A DNA stretch of 64,000 bases. It comes from Onchidella celtica (taxonomy: Eukaryota; Mollusca; Gastropoda; Systellommatophora; Onchidiidae). Every line of letters starts with the position of its first letter. Position 1 is the first letter of the stretch. The translations under genes and the position numbers were made by a program. Below the pieces are notes generated by a model. That model saw only the letters and a program-made list of their open reading frames with translations. It was not told the origin of the DNA and searched no databases. The stretch is taken from NCBI GenBank assembly GCA_963931925.1, contig OZ007571.1, positions 63,411,589 through 63,475,588 of the forward strand. The letters are read 5' to 3'. Positions 11,536 through 22,870 of this stretch are shown here, in pieces.

Positions 11536-12397
11536 CCATACATTGTCTGCCGTTATGGGTTTGACCTCATTATGCATAAACCCATATATCAAATTGATTC
11601 CTTTATTAACCTTACTCAAAACTTTTTGTTTTCATTCAAACACTTGGGTTTATCATTATTCCTTCAAGATATGCACCTCTTAATAAACAGGCTTCAAAAT
11701 TTTGCAGTTTCAAAATATCAATAACTCAAGAACATGGTTATCTACCTTTGCCCTTGACACTGTCTTGGTTTTTATTATAAACCGGAAGTGGGAATCGATA
11801 CTACTTAATTAATCGACTACCAATAACTTCGTTGAATATGATAACGAAATCAATACTTATTTTTGAAAAATCCTTCCACACCTCCATCTTCTTTCTCTAC
11901 ATTTACATTTTCCTCGTCACACTTCTTTTTTTCCTACATTTTTTTCTTGTTTTTAAATGTCCACATGACATGGGAATGACATCATTATTCAGTATTAAGG
12001 GAACTAAAATCGATACCAAAAATGTATCCATTCCGAAGGAGTAGAGCTAAGCACACTTAACAATATTAACCCTTAATGTGATCTGCACTTGAAATGGAGT
12101 GCCGCTGAACTTGGTCACCAGCATTTGCCACGAACGCATCACCCCGTCCACCTATGCTGTGCACCAGTTATCGAGTGCTGAGCTTGCGTGTCCCCCAATG
12201 TCAAACAATGGATTTTGAGTGCTATTGGGGTTCATGGTCTTTAAATACGTCTAGAGGTCAGGGTTGAGGCTAGACATAAAAATAGATTTCACCAATGAAA
12301 GCGCGAGAAAAAATCATTTCTTTTGGTATATGGTGAGCCCCTAGGCCTCTACATCTGATTAGCAAGCGCATGGTTGCAGTGATTCTCATTTCTCATC

Positions 12398-12571
12398 ATG
12401 GCCGGGCCAAGTGATGGCGGGGCCTTTTGGAGAAACCTTTTTGCAGAGTTGTTTGGTGAATTAAGCACCGAATATCACCATATTGATGAGTCTTTGACTG
12501 ATATTGTTGATGAAATTGGTGAAGCTGTAGGTTTGAATACTGAACCAATGACTCAGAGTGGGAAAAGCTGA
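12398..12571 (+). CDS. 57-residue open frame, unknown function
   Basis: An ATG frame of 57 codons begins MAGPSDGGAFWRNLFAELFG and continues into an acidic, helix-like stretch (SLTDIVDEIGEAVGL). It lies in the 0.8-kb segment of copy A that copy B lacks. The low-complexity-free, amphipathic composition looks protein-like. It might be the N-terminal piece of a transposon gene or a small gene. No promoter or splice signal decides this. Confidence 0.3.
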   Translation: MAGPSDGGAFWRNLFAELFGELSTEYHHIDESLTDIVDEIGEAVGLNTEPMTQSGKS

Positions 12572-14701
12572 TTGTATGACGAGGACAAAGTTACTCAATA
12601 TGCAACAATATACATGGTTATTGATAATACCAATATAAAGGCACACCATTTCTAAACATTTTCTCTTCTTATCAATATCATGAAATATTAATAGTTTGCA
12701 TGTAATTAGCGTTTTTATGCAACATGGTAGATTGCTACAAAGTAATGTATCACTGAGGGACCAGTGAGTCAGCAGTTAAGTATCACTAAGCTGGTCTAGA
12801 CTTACACTCAATTTAGATTGCTGATCAACAGGAGACCGGGCAAGTGAGAGGGAGGATCACGTTAAGGTTAACTCCTCGAGATTTGAAAATGGAAATAAGA
12901 TATAAATTAATATCTGTTGAGACAAAGAACAGCAGAAAATGAAATGCATGAACAAGTTGTACAAGTTAGCTCAGACTTTTCCCAAATTGTACATGTTCAA
13001 ATATTTACAGATTAAGAATAATGAAAAAAAAGATCTTGGAGAACACATTTTTTTATTGTGATTACAAACTCAAATAATCCAACGGCCAAATCTCAATAAT
13101 CATTATGGAGAAATAAAAGCAATTTGTCGGTTGGACGGAGGACAAACGAAAATGAGCAGTCTCCCAAATGATATTGGCATTCATCAAAAAATGAATGAAT
13201 TCATATACAATGCACAAATTCTCCACCTTTGAACGCAAAAGGCTTACCGGGGTATTTGTCAGGCCACCTATAGTAAACAAAATATGCATGTGGGTTTCAA
13301 ATACTGTGGAGAGTGCATTGAAGTTTGAATTTTTGTTGTTGTTGTTATTTATCTTTTTGTGGCACACACATTTTACTAGGCTTCAGAAAGTAACAGAATT
13401 AGATAAAACAGAAGAGAACGCGCGAGTACATTTTTTTGGTTAATAAAAGGGAGTTAATGGCTTTTCCCTTCAAATATTGCTATTTTCTCGGATTCCTTCC
13501 CTTTATCAGTTGTACACGTTACATAATATATCAATTATATAAGCCATAAATATGGTGAACTAGACCGGAGATTAAATCGAGCCACCATCATCCTTTGCCA
13601 ATTGGCCATCACAAAAGGAAGTGTAAATCGCTGGAGACCTGTTCTCCACTCGTCAGCCTAATCTAAAATATAAAGAAGAGCCAAGTAGTGACAGTATGAT
13701 CAGCCGGTGAAGGAAAATATAACCATTTAACCATTTTCATCATTAATGCTCACCTTGTCTCAAAATCTAATATATATAGATCTTTTCTCTAGTTCAGGTT
13801 ACTGTCAAATTGGTCACATTGATGAAAAGCAGACAATGGCACATGTATTAGATATAGACGACCACAATAATTTTACAGTATGCATGGTTTCTGATTTCAT
13901 TTTAGCGTCTTATTTGATCTGTATCTTTATCAAAACAGTGAAATACAAATTAACACTCTACCTATCGATGTTTTGAATAGTGTTTAAAATTAGCGAGACA
14001 ATTCTTTTTTTCTTTTATACCTTTCAGTGTATCATGATTTATTCTGTTACGTAAATTAAATTTGACCTTCGCAGGTAAGTGGTATGTCAACGGTGTTGAA
14101 AATCCAGTAGGGGTTTCTTAAAGCTGACATAATATATTTTTTTCTGGCCCTACAGATGAACTGTACAAGTTACAACATATTAAAGCCTTTCAAAATGACA
14201 ATGTAAAATAAACGTCTCAAAGGAGTCTTTGTTTGGTCAGTTCCAGTATAAGTAGGAGTGTTGTCGAAATTGATTTTTAAAAGACAGAAAGCATTCGTGT
14301 TCATTAACTTTAACCCTAAATCACACCACTTTCCTCAAAAAGAGAGAGAGAAGGCCAAGTTTTCATTAACACAAAAACGCACTTAATCTTATGCTCAAAT
14401 AAACAGCCCTACCTGCCATCAATCCCTAAAAGCTCACCATGTCATGCTGTGCAGACAAAAACACCACTCTTGACTGCAATTAAAGCTGTAAAGTCTCCAC
14501 TAATTTTATAGGCCCCCCTTAATCCTGGGAAGGGTTGTGTAAGGCGCGTGTGGTGCACATCCATGTAGCAGAATTTTTTGAAAAAGACATTGTGCCTTCA
14601 TCGGTAATTCCTCTGTCACTGAAACAAGTTTAGCTTTTATAGAGTCACAAACATCACTGCCCTCACAAAACTGACTCTTTCCGTGAGTCTGAAGCGTAAA
14701 A

Positions 14702-14938
14702 AAAAAAGTATGATGGGATAGCGTCAGGCCATAACGTTTTCAACACCATTTCACTGGAGAAACCTTGACCCACATCATTGAGTACAAATTTTAATAATAC
14801 AGCCAATGCAATGTGAGTGTGTTGGTCTTTGTGAGTGCTGGTGAAGAAAGTATCAACGAGTGAGCAGAATAATGCACGAGTGGTTGGGAAAAATGCGAGA
14901 GACTGAATTAAATTACTGTGTTGGTGATTAAAAACACG
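14702..14938 (-). other. open frame shared by both duplicate copies, copy A
   Basis: The minus-strand frame includes SLAFFPTTRALFCSLVDTFF, then THIALAVLLKFVLNDVGQGF. Copy B (31494-31735) keeps the same frame with a 6-nt deletion that removes two codons, and both are open. Several amino-acid changes have accumulated, so constraint is not proven. An acceptor-like CACAG lies upstream of the frame. No family recognised. Confidence 0.3.
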
Positions 14939-15217
14939 CTCACTCTTTCCCAATGCCCTGCCTGAGTGTGTTACGGTCTTCCTTTATTAAAAAAAATATA
15001 TATTACTCACCTACTCCCACAGAGCTCTGCAGTACATTTCTGCGATCTCGGGGGAAAAAAAATCAAGATATGTTCTTCTTCTTCTTATTTTTATAATTCA
15101 AATAAAAACATACAAAGTATTAACTCGCCAGGAACGATGACCTATTCCGCCCCCGAGCCCACCCCCACCCACCCCACTTTTGCCTCTTGTGGCCTTGCAC
15201 TTTGCCCAACCAGAGAC

Positions 15218-15718
15218 CAGTGGTTCTCAGTTTTTCTCGGGCAATCGCCCCCCTTAGGCTCCAAATTTTCTGTCATCGCTCTATTCCCCCTCCCCCCCCC
15301 CCAAAAAAAATCCCTCCCCAAAGCCAACAGATACATCTCACAAAAAGACAGCTGACTACACACAAATTACGATGTAAAGTTCATCAAAGAATTGTTAATG
15401 ACAATAAGCTATACCGGTACTTGCTTATTTATTACAAAACAGAAAGCATTTTTTATCAAATGTACTAACAGGCATAGGCCTTTTCTGTTCATAAAACTCA
15501 AACCCGGGTGCTGTTGAATATGTCAGTGACTGCTCTGTATCTACCGTTCCCCTTCCCCCCAATAATCCTCTGTCGATGTCTTCACTCCCCCCCCCCCAAC
15601 AAAAAAAAATCGTCCCCGTATCACTTTCGCCCCCTTGTCGCCCTTTCCTTTATTCTCGCCCCCCTTGGATACAAAATCGCTCCCTGCGGAGTGATATCCA
15701 CCACGTTGAGAACCGCTG
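15218..15718. mobile_element. hAT-like MITE, copy A
   Basis: It starts CAGTGGTTCTCAG and ends with the complement of the same terminus (GTTGAGAACCGCTG). Termini of this form with 8-bp target duplications mark hAT elements. The flanks here are degraded (CCAGAGAC versus CTGTAGAC), whereas copy B keeps a 7/8 duplication. The inside is C-rich, with no transposase. Confidence 0.7.
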
Positions 15719-15739
15719 CTGTAGACAAACTGCATGTTT

Positions 15740-18330
15740 TTCGGTCCTACTGCGTCCTGCCACCTGTTTCTGTCCATTCAACTTTGAGAGCTTTATTGTG
15801 TCAGGACCGTAGTATTTCGCATAATAAGCTACAGATGGGCAGTGAACACAACTCAGTATTTTCTCTGTTCGGCTTTGTAAGTACAGTACGGTCCCCTAAC
15901 AACAGCGTTTCAAAATCATTCATCCAGTTTATTTGTTTAGTATGATTGAAAAGAAAAAAAGTTGTTTTTACATGCAACCTATCTCTTCTTAGCATCTGAA
16001 CACTTTGTTTTTTTACAACTTTAAACCAAAACATTAGAACTAAATTAATATTCATGAATTATTGCTTCACTGTACTTCATTTTATTCATAACAAGTACAT
16101 ATTGCCACTGTAATGATTTGCATTATGTTTTGGTGTCCATTTTAAATAATCAAATTTGAATGTTTACTTACACCATGAATCATCAATTTAACACAATCTG
16201 GATGAGAACAAAGTTTTCCCGTCTTCCAAATTCTGGGACATATATACGTGTACATAAAAAGAAAATGCAGTATTGTATTGAGAGGTGACAGGCAAAGACT
16301 GAGCAATGGGGAGAGAAGACAAGGGAGAGGATGGAGGCGGCAGAAAAAGATGGAGTGTGTCATGGACAATCAGAATTGGGGAAACGATGATTTAAAAACA
16401 CTGAGAGGGGTGAATGGAAGGAGGTAATGAAAACCTGGTGAAGGAAGAAGAAATTTGTGACGTGATTACTGAGAGTGAGAGAGAAAAGACAAAGCTCATG
16501 ATTAGTGAAGGAATATGGAGATGAAGAAAAGTTAGCTGTGAGCCAAACGGAAGTGGATGGGAGAATAGAACATACCAAGACCTGACACACATACCATAGC
16601 AAAAATTCATCAAAAAAATTTCCGCCATAATATACAGTTTATTCAAGTTACAGGAAACTGGACACAAGCCGTTCACATGTCCTACAACAATGTAATGTAA
16701 TAATTAATACACATATGAAATTTACACAACAAATTCAAATGTGCTTGACATAAAATAACAAATGCAATATTATGTCCTCTCTCAGGAACAAGTGCCAACC
16801 CTTAGATAAATGACAAACAATACAATGGTGTTGGTCACAAAGTGGGCAGATCAAAATTTTCAAAAATGCTATTTTCAAGGTATCATGTATATATTATATC
16901 CCAAACATAACTATGAAAATTAATCAATATGAAGATCTAAAAAAAAAAATAGAGTAAACAAAACGGCCTAGTCTACTGTTACTTCATTTAGTCAAAGCAA
17001 AATGGGCAAATGATTTTTGAGTGCATTGTTTCCATGTGAGACGATCGCAGAAAATAAGTATAGCTGTAATTTCTAAAGGTGATTATGTACATCGTGATTG
17101 TAATTCTTGCAAGCAAGAATTAAACTGAAGGAAATTACATTTGAATTTTGTTTTAAAGTACTGTATTTCATGTGTCAAAAGTTGTCATTTATTAAAAGAT
17201 GGCCATTTTCAGCCATTGTTAATATAGGGTTCAGTGGGACCAAGTCAGTAAGCCGAACCACATAACCACTTTTTTGTTAAGGGTGAGCCATTTTCTTCCA
17301 GTAGGATTGCAGGTTAGAAAGACAACAGTGAGAGCGGTAGACTGGGCAGTGTTTACATTACTTATGCAAAAGGGCAACTGACAGTTCATTGCATTATTGA
17401 GCATGAGAGCTATCAGATAGTATTATAGAAAAAGAAATGTGCCTATAGAAAAATCTGATAATCCAACAGAACCATAATGGCATGAGTCACCAAATGACAG
17501 GAAGAGAAACAATTTTTTTTTAAATATCTCAAAAACGTCAAAAATGACTTATGCCATTAGTGTAGAGCAGTCACAAATTTGTGAAGAAACAGGAAAATGC
17601 CAGTCTAAAATGAAATGATGTGATTTTCCATCGAGTCATTCCATTTCCAAATCTGTGGTTTAGTAATACCAGTGTGAGTTAAGGTAATCCAAGATGAGAA
17701 AAGAACTTGACTGACCAGTAATAGGCCATTGACTGCATATTTTACAGTCATTAAAATATAATATTTTATGATGCACAATAAAATGATTGCACCTCAATGA
17801 ATAGGTAAGTACTGAGTAGTGTTTTTCTTGCTGACACTACAACTATTCAATGCACAGTGGATACCAATTCTCCTGAGTCTTTCACTTGGTAACCTTTGCA
17901 CTATCAGTGGGAATGAGAGATAAAAAAAATGGAAATCAATGTGTGTTTTATACAAATGGATCGGTTGTTGCTTCAATGCTGTGTGTTGATACATGTACAT
18001 TTAATTTCATACAATAATGTCTCACTGTTGACATATAATGAATAGAATAATAAAACAATCTCAAAGCATAGAGTTTTGCATGTAAAGAAAGCCATAAAAT
18101 GCTCAACATTTTCCAAGATTCTGAACTGTAAATTGTAACATTGTACATTTTAGTGAGGTGACTGTTGTCTGACTGGAAGCAGAGACAAATTAATATTCCT
18201 GGAAAGCGGAAAACCTTTTGAAAATCAAATCTGTCAACCTCGGATCTACTGCAATATGGTAATTGTAATTAAATATGGGTACTGAAATGTTCACTACATA
18301 TAAAATAAAGAGATATCATGTAACAGAAAT
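15740..18330. other. no recognised gene
   Basis: AT-rich sequence with one dispersed-repeat copy near 15.84-15.92 kb. Minus-strand open frames near 16.1-16.7 kb are rich in Ser/Leu/His and resemble no family I know. Confidence 0.5.
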
Positions 18331-18393
18331 AAAATGGTGAAAAGTATCTGTACTCTTTCATTCACTTTATTTGTCAAAAATCTATTAAGACAA

Positions 18394-18418
18394 CCCCCCC
18401 CCCCCCCCCCCCCCCCCC
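18394..18418 (+). repeat. poly-C tract
   Basis: An uninterrupted run of about 25 C residues, placed just 3' of the THAP gene. The length is unreliable in any assembly. Confidence 0.9.
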
Positions 18419-18518
18419 AGTCTCCTTCTCCTTCTTTGATTCACTTTCAGATTTTTGTGAAATGCATTTTACAAGATGAAATAAGCTCAGAGAAGGTAAG
18501 AATATGTAATTTATAAAC

Positions 18519-19418
18519 TTATTTATATTTTTTTAAAAGATCACAAAGTCTTTTTTGTTTCTTTTTAGCTCTCCTCAGTTCTTGCTTCTTCACTTTGAGT
18601 TTTCTCTGAAGAGATTTTACTTGTAGTTCAAGGTCCTCAATGGTTTTTGTTTGTTTCACTGGCTTGGCACTGGTTTCATTTAAAACATATGAATGGTCAT
18701 TTTCAAATGAATCATTTACTTTGTTTGTCCTGCCACAGATATCTGAACCCTCATTCACTTCATTTGTCAGATGACAAGTATCTTTAACTTCATTTGTCAG
18801 GTGACAAGTATCTGTACTTTCACTCCCTTCATTTGTCAGGTGATAGATATCAATACCTTGATTCATTTCCTTTGTCAGGTGACAGATATCTATAACTTTC
18901 CTTGGTACCCTTTTTCTGCTACAAGGTATGCGTGGAATAGTCACAGTAACTGTAACCTTATCCATTTCGTTTGTCAGGTGACAGGTATCTATTACTTTCC
19001 TTGGTACATTTTTTCTGATACGAGATTGGCATGGAGTAGTCTGAATATCTGTAACTTCATTCACTTCATTTGTTGGGTGACAACATTTGTTAGCTTTCCT
19101 TGACACATTTTGGCGTGGAGCTGTCTAGTGTTTTTTCAGGTTCTCAGGAAATGAAAAAACAGATGGTACAACATTGCGATTTAGAATACGACGAAATACA
19201 CAGTCATCATAATCAGATGGCAGGAAATGATCACTGTAAATAAATGAAAAATTTGTAGGAGTAAAATCTTTTCGTCTAACAGCTCTGATGCATTTCTCAT
19301 AAAGGTCTGGCTCTTTCGGAAACCGATGAAATGTGAGATCATCTGCTTTGATCTCTGATGACTGACTTCTAGGCTTGTGCCTATTTGAACATCCAAATGC
19401 TGCACAGTTGTTCACCAT
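18519..19418 (-). pseudogene. THAP-domain protein gene with in-frame stop
   Basis: THAP proteins bind DNA through a C2CH zinc module. The start MVNNCAAFGCSNR at 19418 gives the first two Cys ligands (residues 5 and 10). HRFP (about residue 31) and NVVPSVF (about 83) are the family's FP and AVPT-type boxes. The third ligand position reads IYSDHF, Tyr61 in place of Cys, with His64 kept. The conserved core Trp is Cys43. A TAG at 19127-19125 interrupts the frame after codon 97. The same frame then stays open to a TAA at 18521-18519, with about seven CHLTNE-like repeat units and a basic, Leu-spaced coiled coil at the end (DLELQVKSLQRKLKVKKQEL). That architecture of THAP plus coiled coil is usual, but the ligand loss and the stop argue for a decayed gene. 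A sequencing or polymorphic stop is possible. Confidence 0.75.
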
Positions 19419-19737
19419 GATGAATCTGAGGAAAGAGAGAATTGTTGACACAATGAAAACACTGAATTAATAAAAGATTTTCTGTGTCTGGTAAATTAGG
19501 GATTCTTTTCATTTTTCAAGTTACTCATTTTCAAAACTGACACTGTAAATTAGTAAATATTTGCCACCTCAAACTGTGTTGCTCTGTTACATTAAAAAAA
19601 TTTTGTAACTTGTATACTTCTTTAATCCCATTTGGGAAATTTGCCTCAGTGTCATTGCAGATTGCAGCCCATTTACAATTAGAGCAGACATGTTGTCGCC
19701 ACGGGGGGAGGGGGGGGGGGGGGATTCATTTTATTTA

Positions 19738-19996
19738 ATTTTGCCCGAGCTGCTTGGCCTGCTCTTTTCAATTTCCAATTGCCAAAGTATCTTTAAGCAC
19801 GCAATGTGCACATGGGCCCTCTGAGTTTTTCGTCCTTATCCGAGAAGATTAGGTGCTCAATCCTACCTAACATAGGATCAAAGACAGGAAAATATGAGAA
19901 AAATCCCAAAATTCTAACATGCCTGCGCCGACTGGGATTCGCACCTGGTACCTTCAGCATAAGAGGCGAGCACCTTGCCTCTAGACCACTGTGTCC
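19738..19996 (-). mobile_element. tRNA-derived SINE
   Basis: Read on the minus strand, the head has TGGTCTAGAGGCAAGG (19988-19973, A-box-like) and GGTGCGAATCC (19945-19935, B-box-like). The body then matches the copy at 8958-9280 and ends GGGCAAAATTAAAT. Pol III promoter spacing and order fit a tRNA-headed SINE. Confidence 0.75.
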
Positions 19997-20549
19997 CCAT
20001 GAAAAATCCTCAATTGTCTGAAAATACTCCTGGAGTGTGCATTGTGCATCTTATTAGACGATTATATTTGTCAAGCTTTTCAAAGTCTCATGATAATGAT
20101 ATTAAGAAGCAAAGTTTTACAAAATTGTATTCAATCTGAGTCCAAAGTTTGAGACTTAAACAAGGGAAAAAAAAAGGACAATCTAAGAAGGCAAACAAAA
20201 TTCACAAGCACTTGCACTATGCCACCAAACTTCAGGTCTTTTTTTTTTTTTTTTAATACACCAAGAGAAATAATCATAAAATCATGCAAAGCCTGTGAAT
20301 GAGCAGTCAATTTGGTATTTTGATAGTTGTCATTTTGGGGTCACATACAAATCCACGGTTCTCTTTCTTGACCCAGAATTCAGACATGTTATGAAAAGGT
20401 ATAAAGTCAAATCAATATTATGAATCAAATTATGTCTCTGTTTCAGCAGTTTATATGGCCGAATTATAACATTTAGAGATGGCCAAAAAGAAAGAAAAAT
20501 AGAATAAAATGTATGGGAACAACAATTCAAAATTTCAAAAATAAAACAA

Positions 20550-20700
20550 CTCTATGTTTTATTGTATCGTTTGGGTATTATTTCTTACACAGGGCTTTGC
20601 TACATACAACTTTTTCCTTTTGCCAATTTTTGACTTTGCTTTAAGCTTTGCTGCGACCCCCCACTTTTTCTGTGGGTTTCATAATATTTCACCAAATTTC
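20550..20700 (+). repeat. dispersed repeat (same family as 3.6 and 52.2 kb)
   Basis: TATGTTTTATTGTATCGTTT and TTTTGACTTTGCTTTAAGC are shared with 52195-52310. The hammerhead-like part is absent here, so this is a truncated copy. Confidence 0.5.
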
Positions 20701-21432
20701 AAGTCTGTTTTTTGATACATAAAGTATCAGATGTCTGTTAGGACCCTTAAATCCTTATCAATAATTACATCAATTAATTTGATAATGGAATTCGCATCAT
20801 GTCAAAATGTAGTACTTACCAAGGCCAAACAGAATATGCAAAAAAACAAAAATAAAAATTTTTTTGAGTTACAGTATTTGTGCAGGCATCCCTCAATATA
20901 CTAGACAAGAAAATATCCAACCTAAAGAAAAAGAAAAAATCTGAAAGCATGAGTCAGAGAACCAAACTAAGATTTTCATATATTGCTCTTATAATTTATA
21001 TCAATTTCAGTTTCGCCATGATAATGATTAATTGAAACATTACCTCATCAATGTTTCTGTCTTCAAAATTTAGCCTGGTTCTAGGGAAGCAGTGACAATG
21101 ACATGTTCATGTGACCCTACCTGTCCTGTTCAGGTCTTTAAGCTTTAAAGTCTCCCTTCAGATTCTCACATGATGAATTTAATTGTTTGACATGAATATT
21201 TTTCGTAATTTGGCTATTTCTTCTGGATTTCTCAGTCACATCTTTTATTTGTCCATGCTCCACTAGTGGAAGTTTATAACATTTGACCATGCCACACAAA
21301 TCGCCAACTTTGGTAATTAAGAGGGAGGTCTACTGTTGTTTTTAGTGACTTGCATAAGCAATCAGGAGAATTGCACCTGGAGGATGGAGGACCGCATGGA
21401 TGGATGGATGGATGGATGATGCATGGATGGAT

Positions 21433-21659
21433 GGTATTTCTGTGTTATCCAAGTTCAAGAAGTGGAAAACTACACCCTCTTCTGTATGGGATGATAGCCA
21501 AAAGGTAATATAATGTCACAGGTTTGGTCAGTCATCAGGAATTGTGTGACCTCAGAGATGCACGATCCACAGACAGAAATGGACATTTGTCAGCTGATAT
21601 TTCCAGGAGGCAGTAAGACAGCTGACAACCCTGACTGTAAATGGTTGATGGTTGTGAAC
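21433..21659 (-). pseudogene. decayed duplicate of the Cys-loop channel exon
   Basis: This is a partial copy of the exon at 22065-22558, with the same acceptor context (CTGCAG|G). Minus-strand reading gives FTTINHLQSG, then LLPPGNIS, then a TGA where the intact exon has TGG. It continues with SCISEVTQFLMTDQTC, a readable 13-residue Cys loop, and then a TAG and a frame change. A GGAT repeat truncates it. It is a local tandem duplicate of roughly 300 bp including flanking intron, and is not functional. Confidence 0.75.
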
Positions 21660-21724
21660 CTGCAGGACAACGAAAATCATGAGCTGTGCACACTGTTTTG
21701 ACATATATCAATCTTAATTTGGTA

Positions 21725-21975
21725 CATAATCCTAGTTTTGGGTGGTCCGATTTGCAAAAACTCCAGTCATATTATATGATAGTTAGTCTATCTGTCCACT
21801 GGTTGATCAGTAGGACAGACAAGTGGTTTAATATTACACACATATTTTGATACAGAAACGTCTGTTCATTTTGTCAGTTCTTCAGTTGTGTGCCTCAAAT
21901 TTCACATTTAAAACACTGATCTGGTGTTCTATGGAAATATACTAAAAACTTGACGATACTCAAGGAATGAGTGGA
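21725..21975. repeat. duplicated noncoding block (partner at 5.99 kb)
   Basis: Partner of 5990-6250. It lies in the intron-like gap between the decayed and the intact channel exons. Confidence 0.7.
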
Positions 21976-22064
21976 TGGGTGGATGACATCTGTTAACAAT
22001 TTCACTTTTGCGATGTATACACATTAGTTTTTTATCCCTATTTTTTCCAAACTGAATCACTAAC

Positions 22065-22558
22065 CTAGTGTCACTTTTGAAGTTGAATCTGCTGGCATCA
22101 TGATGACAAGTGGCAAAAGACAGGTAATAATTACTGCCGGCCCCGTCACAGTCATTCCCAGGTTGCTTTGATCTTTGGTCATCCGAAATGTAAACTGTAC
22201 ATCATCACTGACCCCATGGGATGACAGTTTGGGAGAAGACTCATCCTGAGAAAAGGTGGCCCAAGATAAAGACATCTCTTCCACAGACCAACTTTTACTT
22301 GGATTTACATGAAATGTTTTCAACAGGGGTATTTCTGTGTTATCCGAATTCAAGTCGTGGAAAACCACACTCTCCTCATTCTGTACGTGATGATGGCGGA
22401 AAGGTAATATGATGTCACAGGTTTGCTCCGTCATCAGGAATTGTGCAACATCAGGGATGCATGATGCATGGACAGAAATGGATGTTTGCCAGCTGATGTC
22501 TCCAGTGGGTAGCAAGACAGCCGATGATGATGACTGTAAATGGTGAATGGTTGTGAAC
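22065..22558 (-). CDS. exon of a divergent nicotinic-type Cys-loop channel (Cys loop to TM1)
   Basis: This exon encodes part of a pentameric ligand-gated channel subunit. The acceptor is ATTCTACAG|G above 22558 (intron phase 2), and the donor is CACTAG|GTTAGT (phase 1, exon ends 22065). The translation shows PTGDISWQTSI, then the Cys loop CIPDVAQFLMTEQTC with exactly 13 residues between the cysteines. About 70 residues later comes VQFTFRMTKDQ, followed by TM1-like MTVTGPAVIITCLLPLVIMM and the linker PADSTSKVTLG. The linker is close to the family's end-of-TM1 motif. Order and spacing support the call strongly. The loop lacks the family's Pro and Asp (FPFD is FLMT here), no vicinal Cys pair is present, and the usual Trp after the loop is missing. 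Ligand binding is therefore probably not acetylcholine-like. The terminal exon may be 3016-3392. Confidence 0.82.
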
Positions 22559-22721
22559 CTGTAGAATAATGAACATCATTAGATGAGCACACTGTGTGTA
22601 TGACATATCAATCTTAATTGGTACATTTCATTTACATCACAGATATAAACTGACAAGCATTCTAAGAAGACAAACAATTTTCTTAAGCACTTGGACTATG
22701 CCACTAGCCCTCCAGTCCGTT

Positions 22722-22870
22722 TTTTGATATACCAAGGGAAATAATCATAAAATCATGTAAAGCCTGTGAATGAGCAGTCAGTATGTGTCTTGACAGTTGA
22801 TATTTTTGGATTACATACAAAACCATAGTTCTGTTTTTGACTCAGAAGATTACTTTATGAAAAGGTGTAA
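22722..22870. repeat. duplicated noncoding block (partner at 20.26 kb)
   Basis: Similar to 20261-20407: both contain AATAATCATAAAATCATG and AGCCTGTGAATGAGCAGTCA. Together with the exon copies this shows a tandem duplication of roughly 2 kb around the channel exon. Confidence 0.65.

Larger units (their letters stand above)
10340..15735. repeat. segmental duplication, copy A
   Basis: Successive blocks match copy B (23325-32405) in the same order and orientation: 10355-11065 with 23340-23580, 11124-12060 with 25806-26760, 12880-13350 with 26764-27230, and 13360-15735 with 30040-32405. Identity by eye is near 85-95% outside the conserved block at 11.2 kb. Copy A carries an extra 0.8 kb at 12060-12880, and copy B carries larger insertions. 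The ends sit near 10340, just after the pogo-like element, and near 15735, just after the hAT-like element. Confidence 0.85.

Noticed and set aside
16142..16676. Minus-strand hydrophobic open frames
   Set aside because: Composition follows GA-rich plus-strand sequence. No channel TM2 motif or splice context supports them.
19973..19988. tRNA gene on the minus strand
   Set aside because: A-box and B-box-like words are present, but no cloverleaf forms by eye and the sequence continues into a SINE body shared with 8958-9280.
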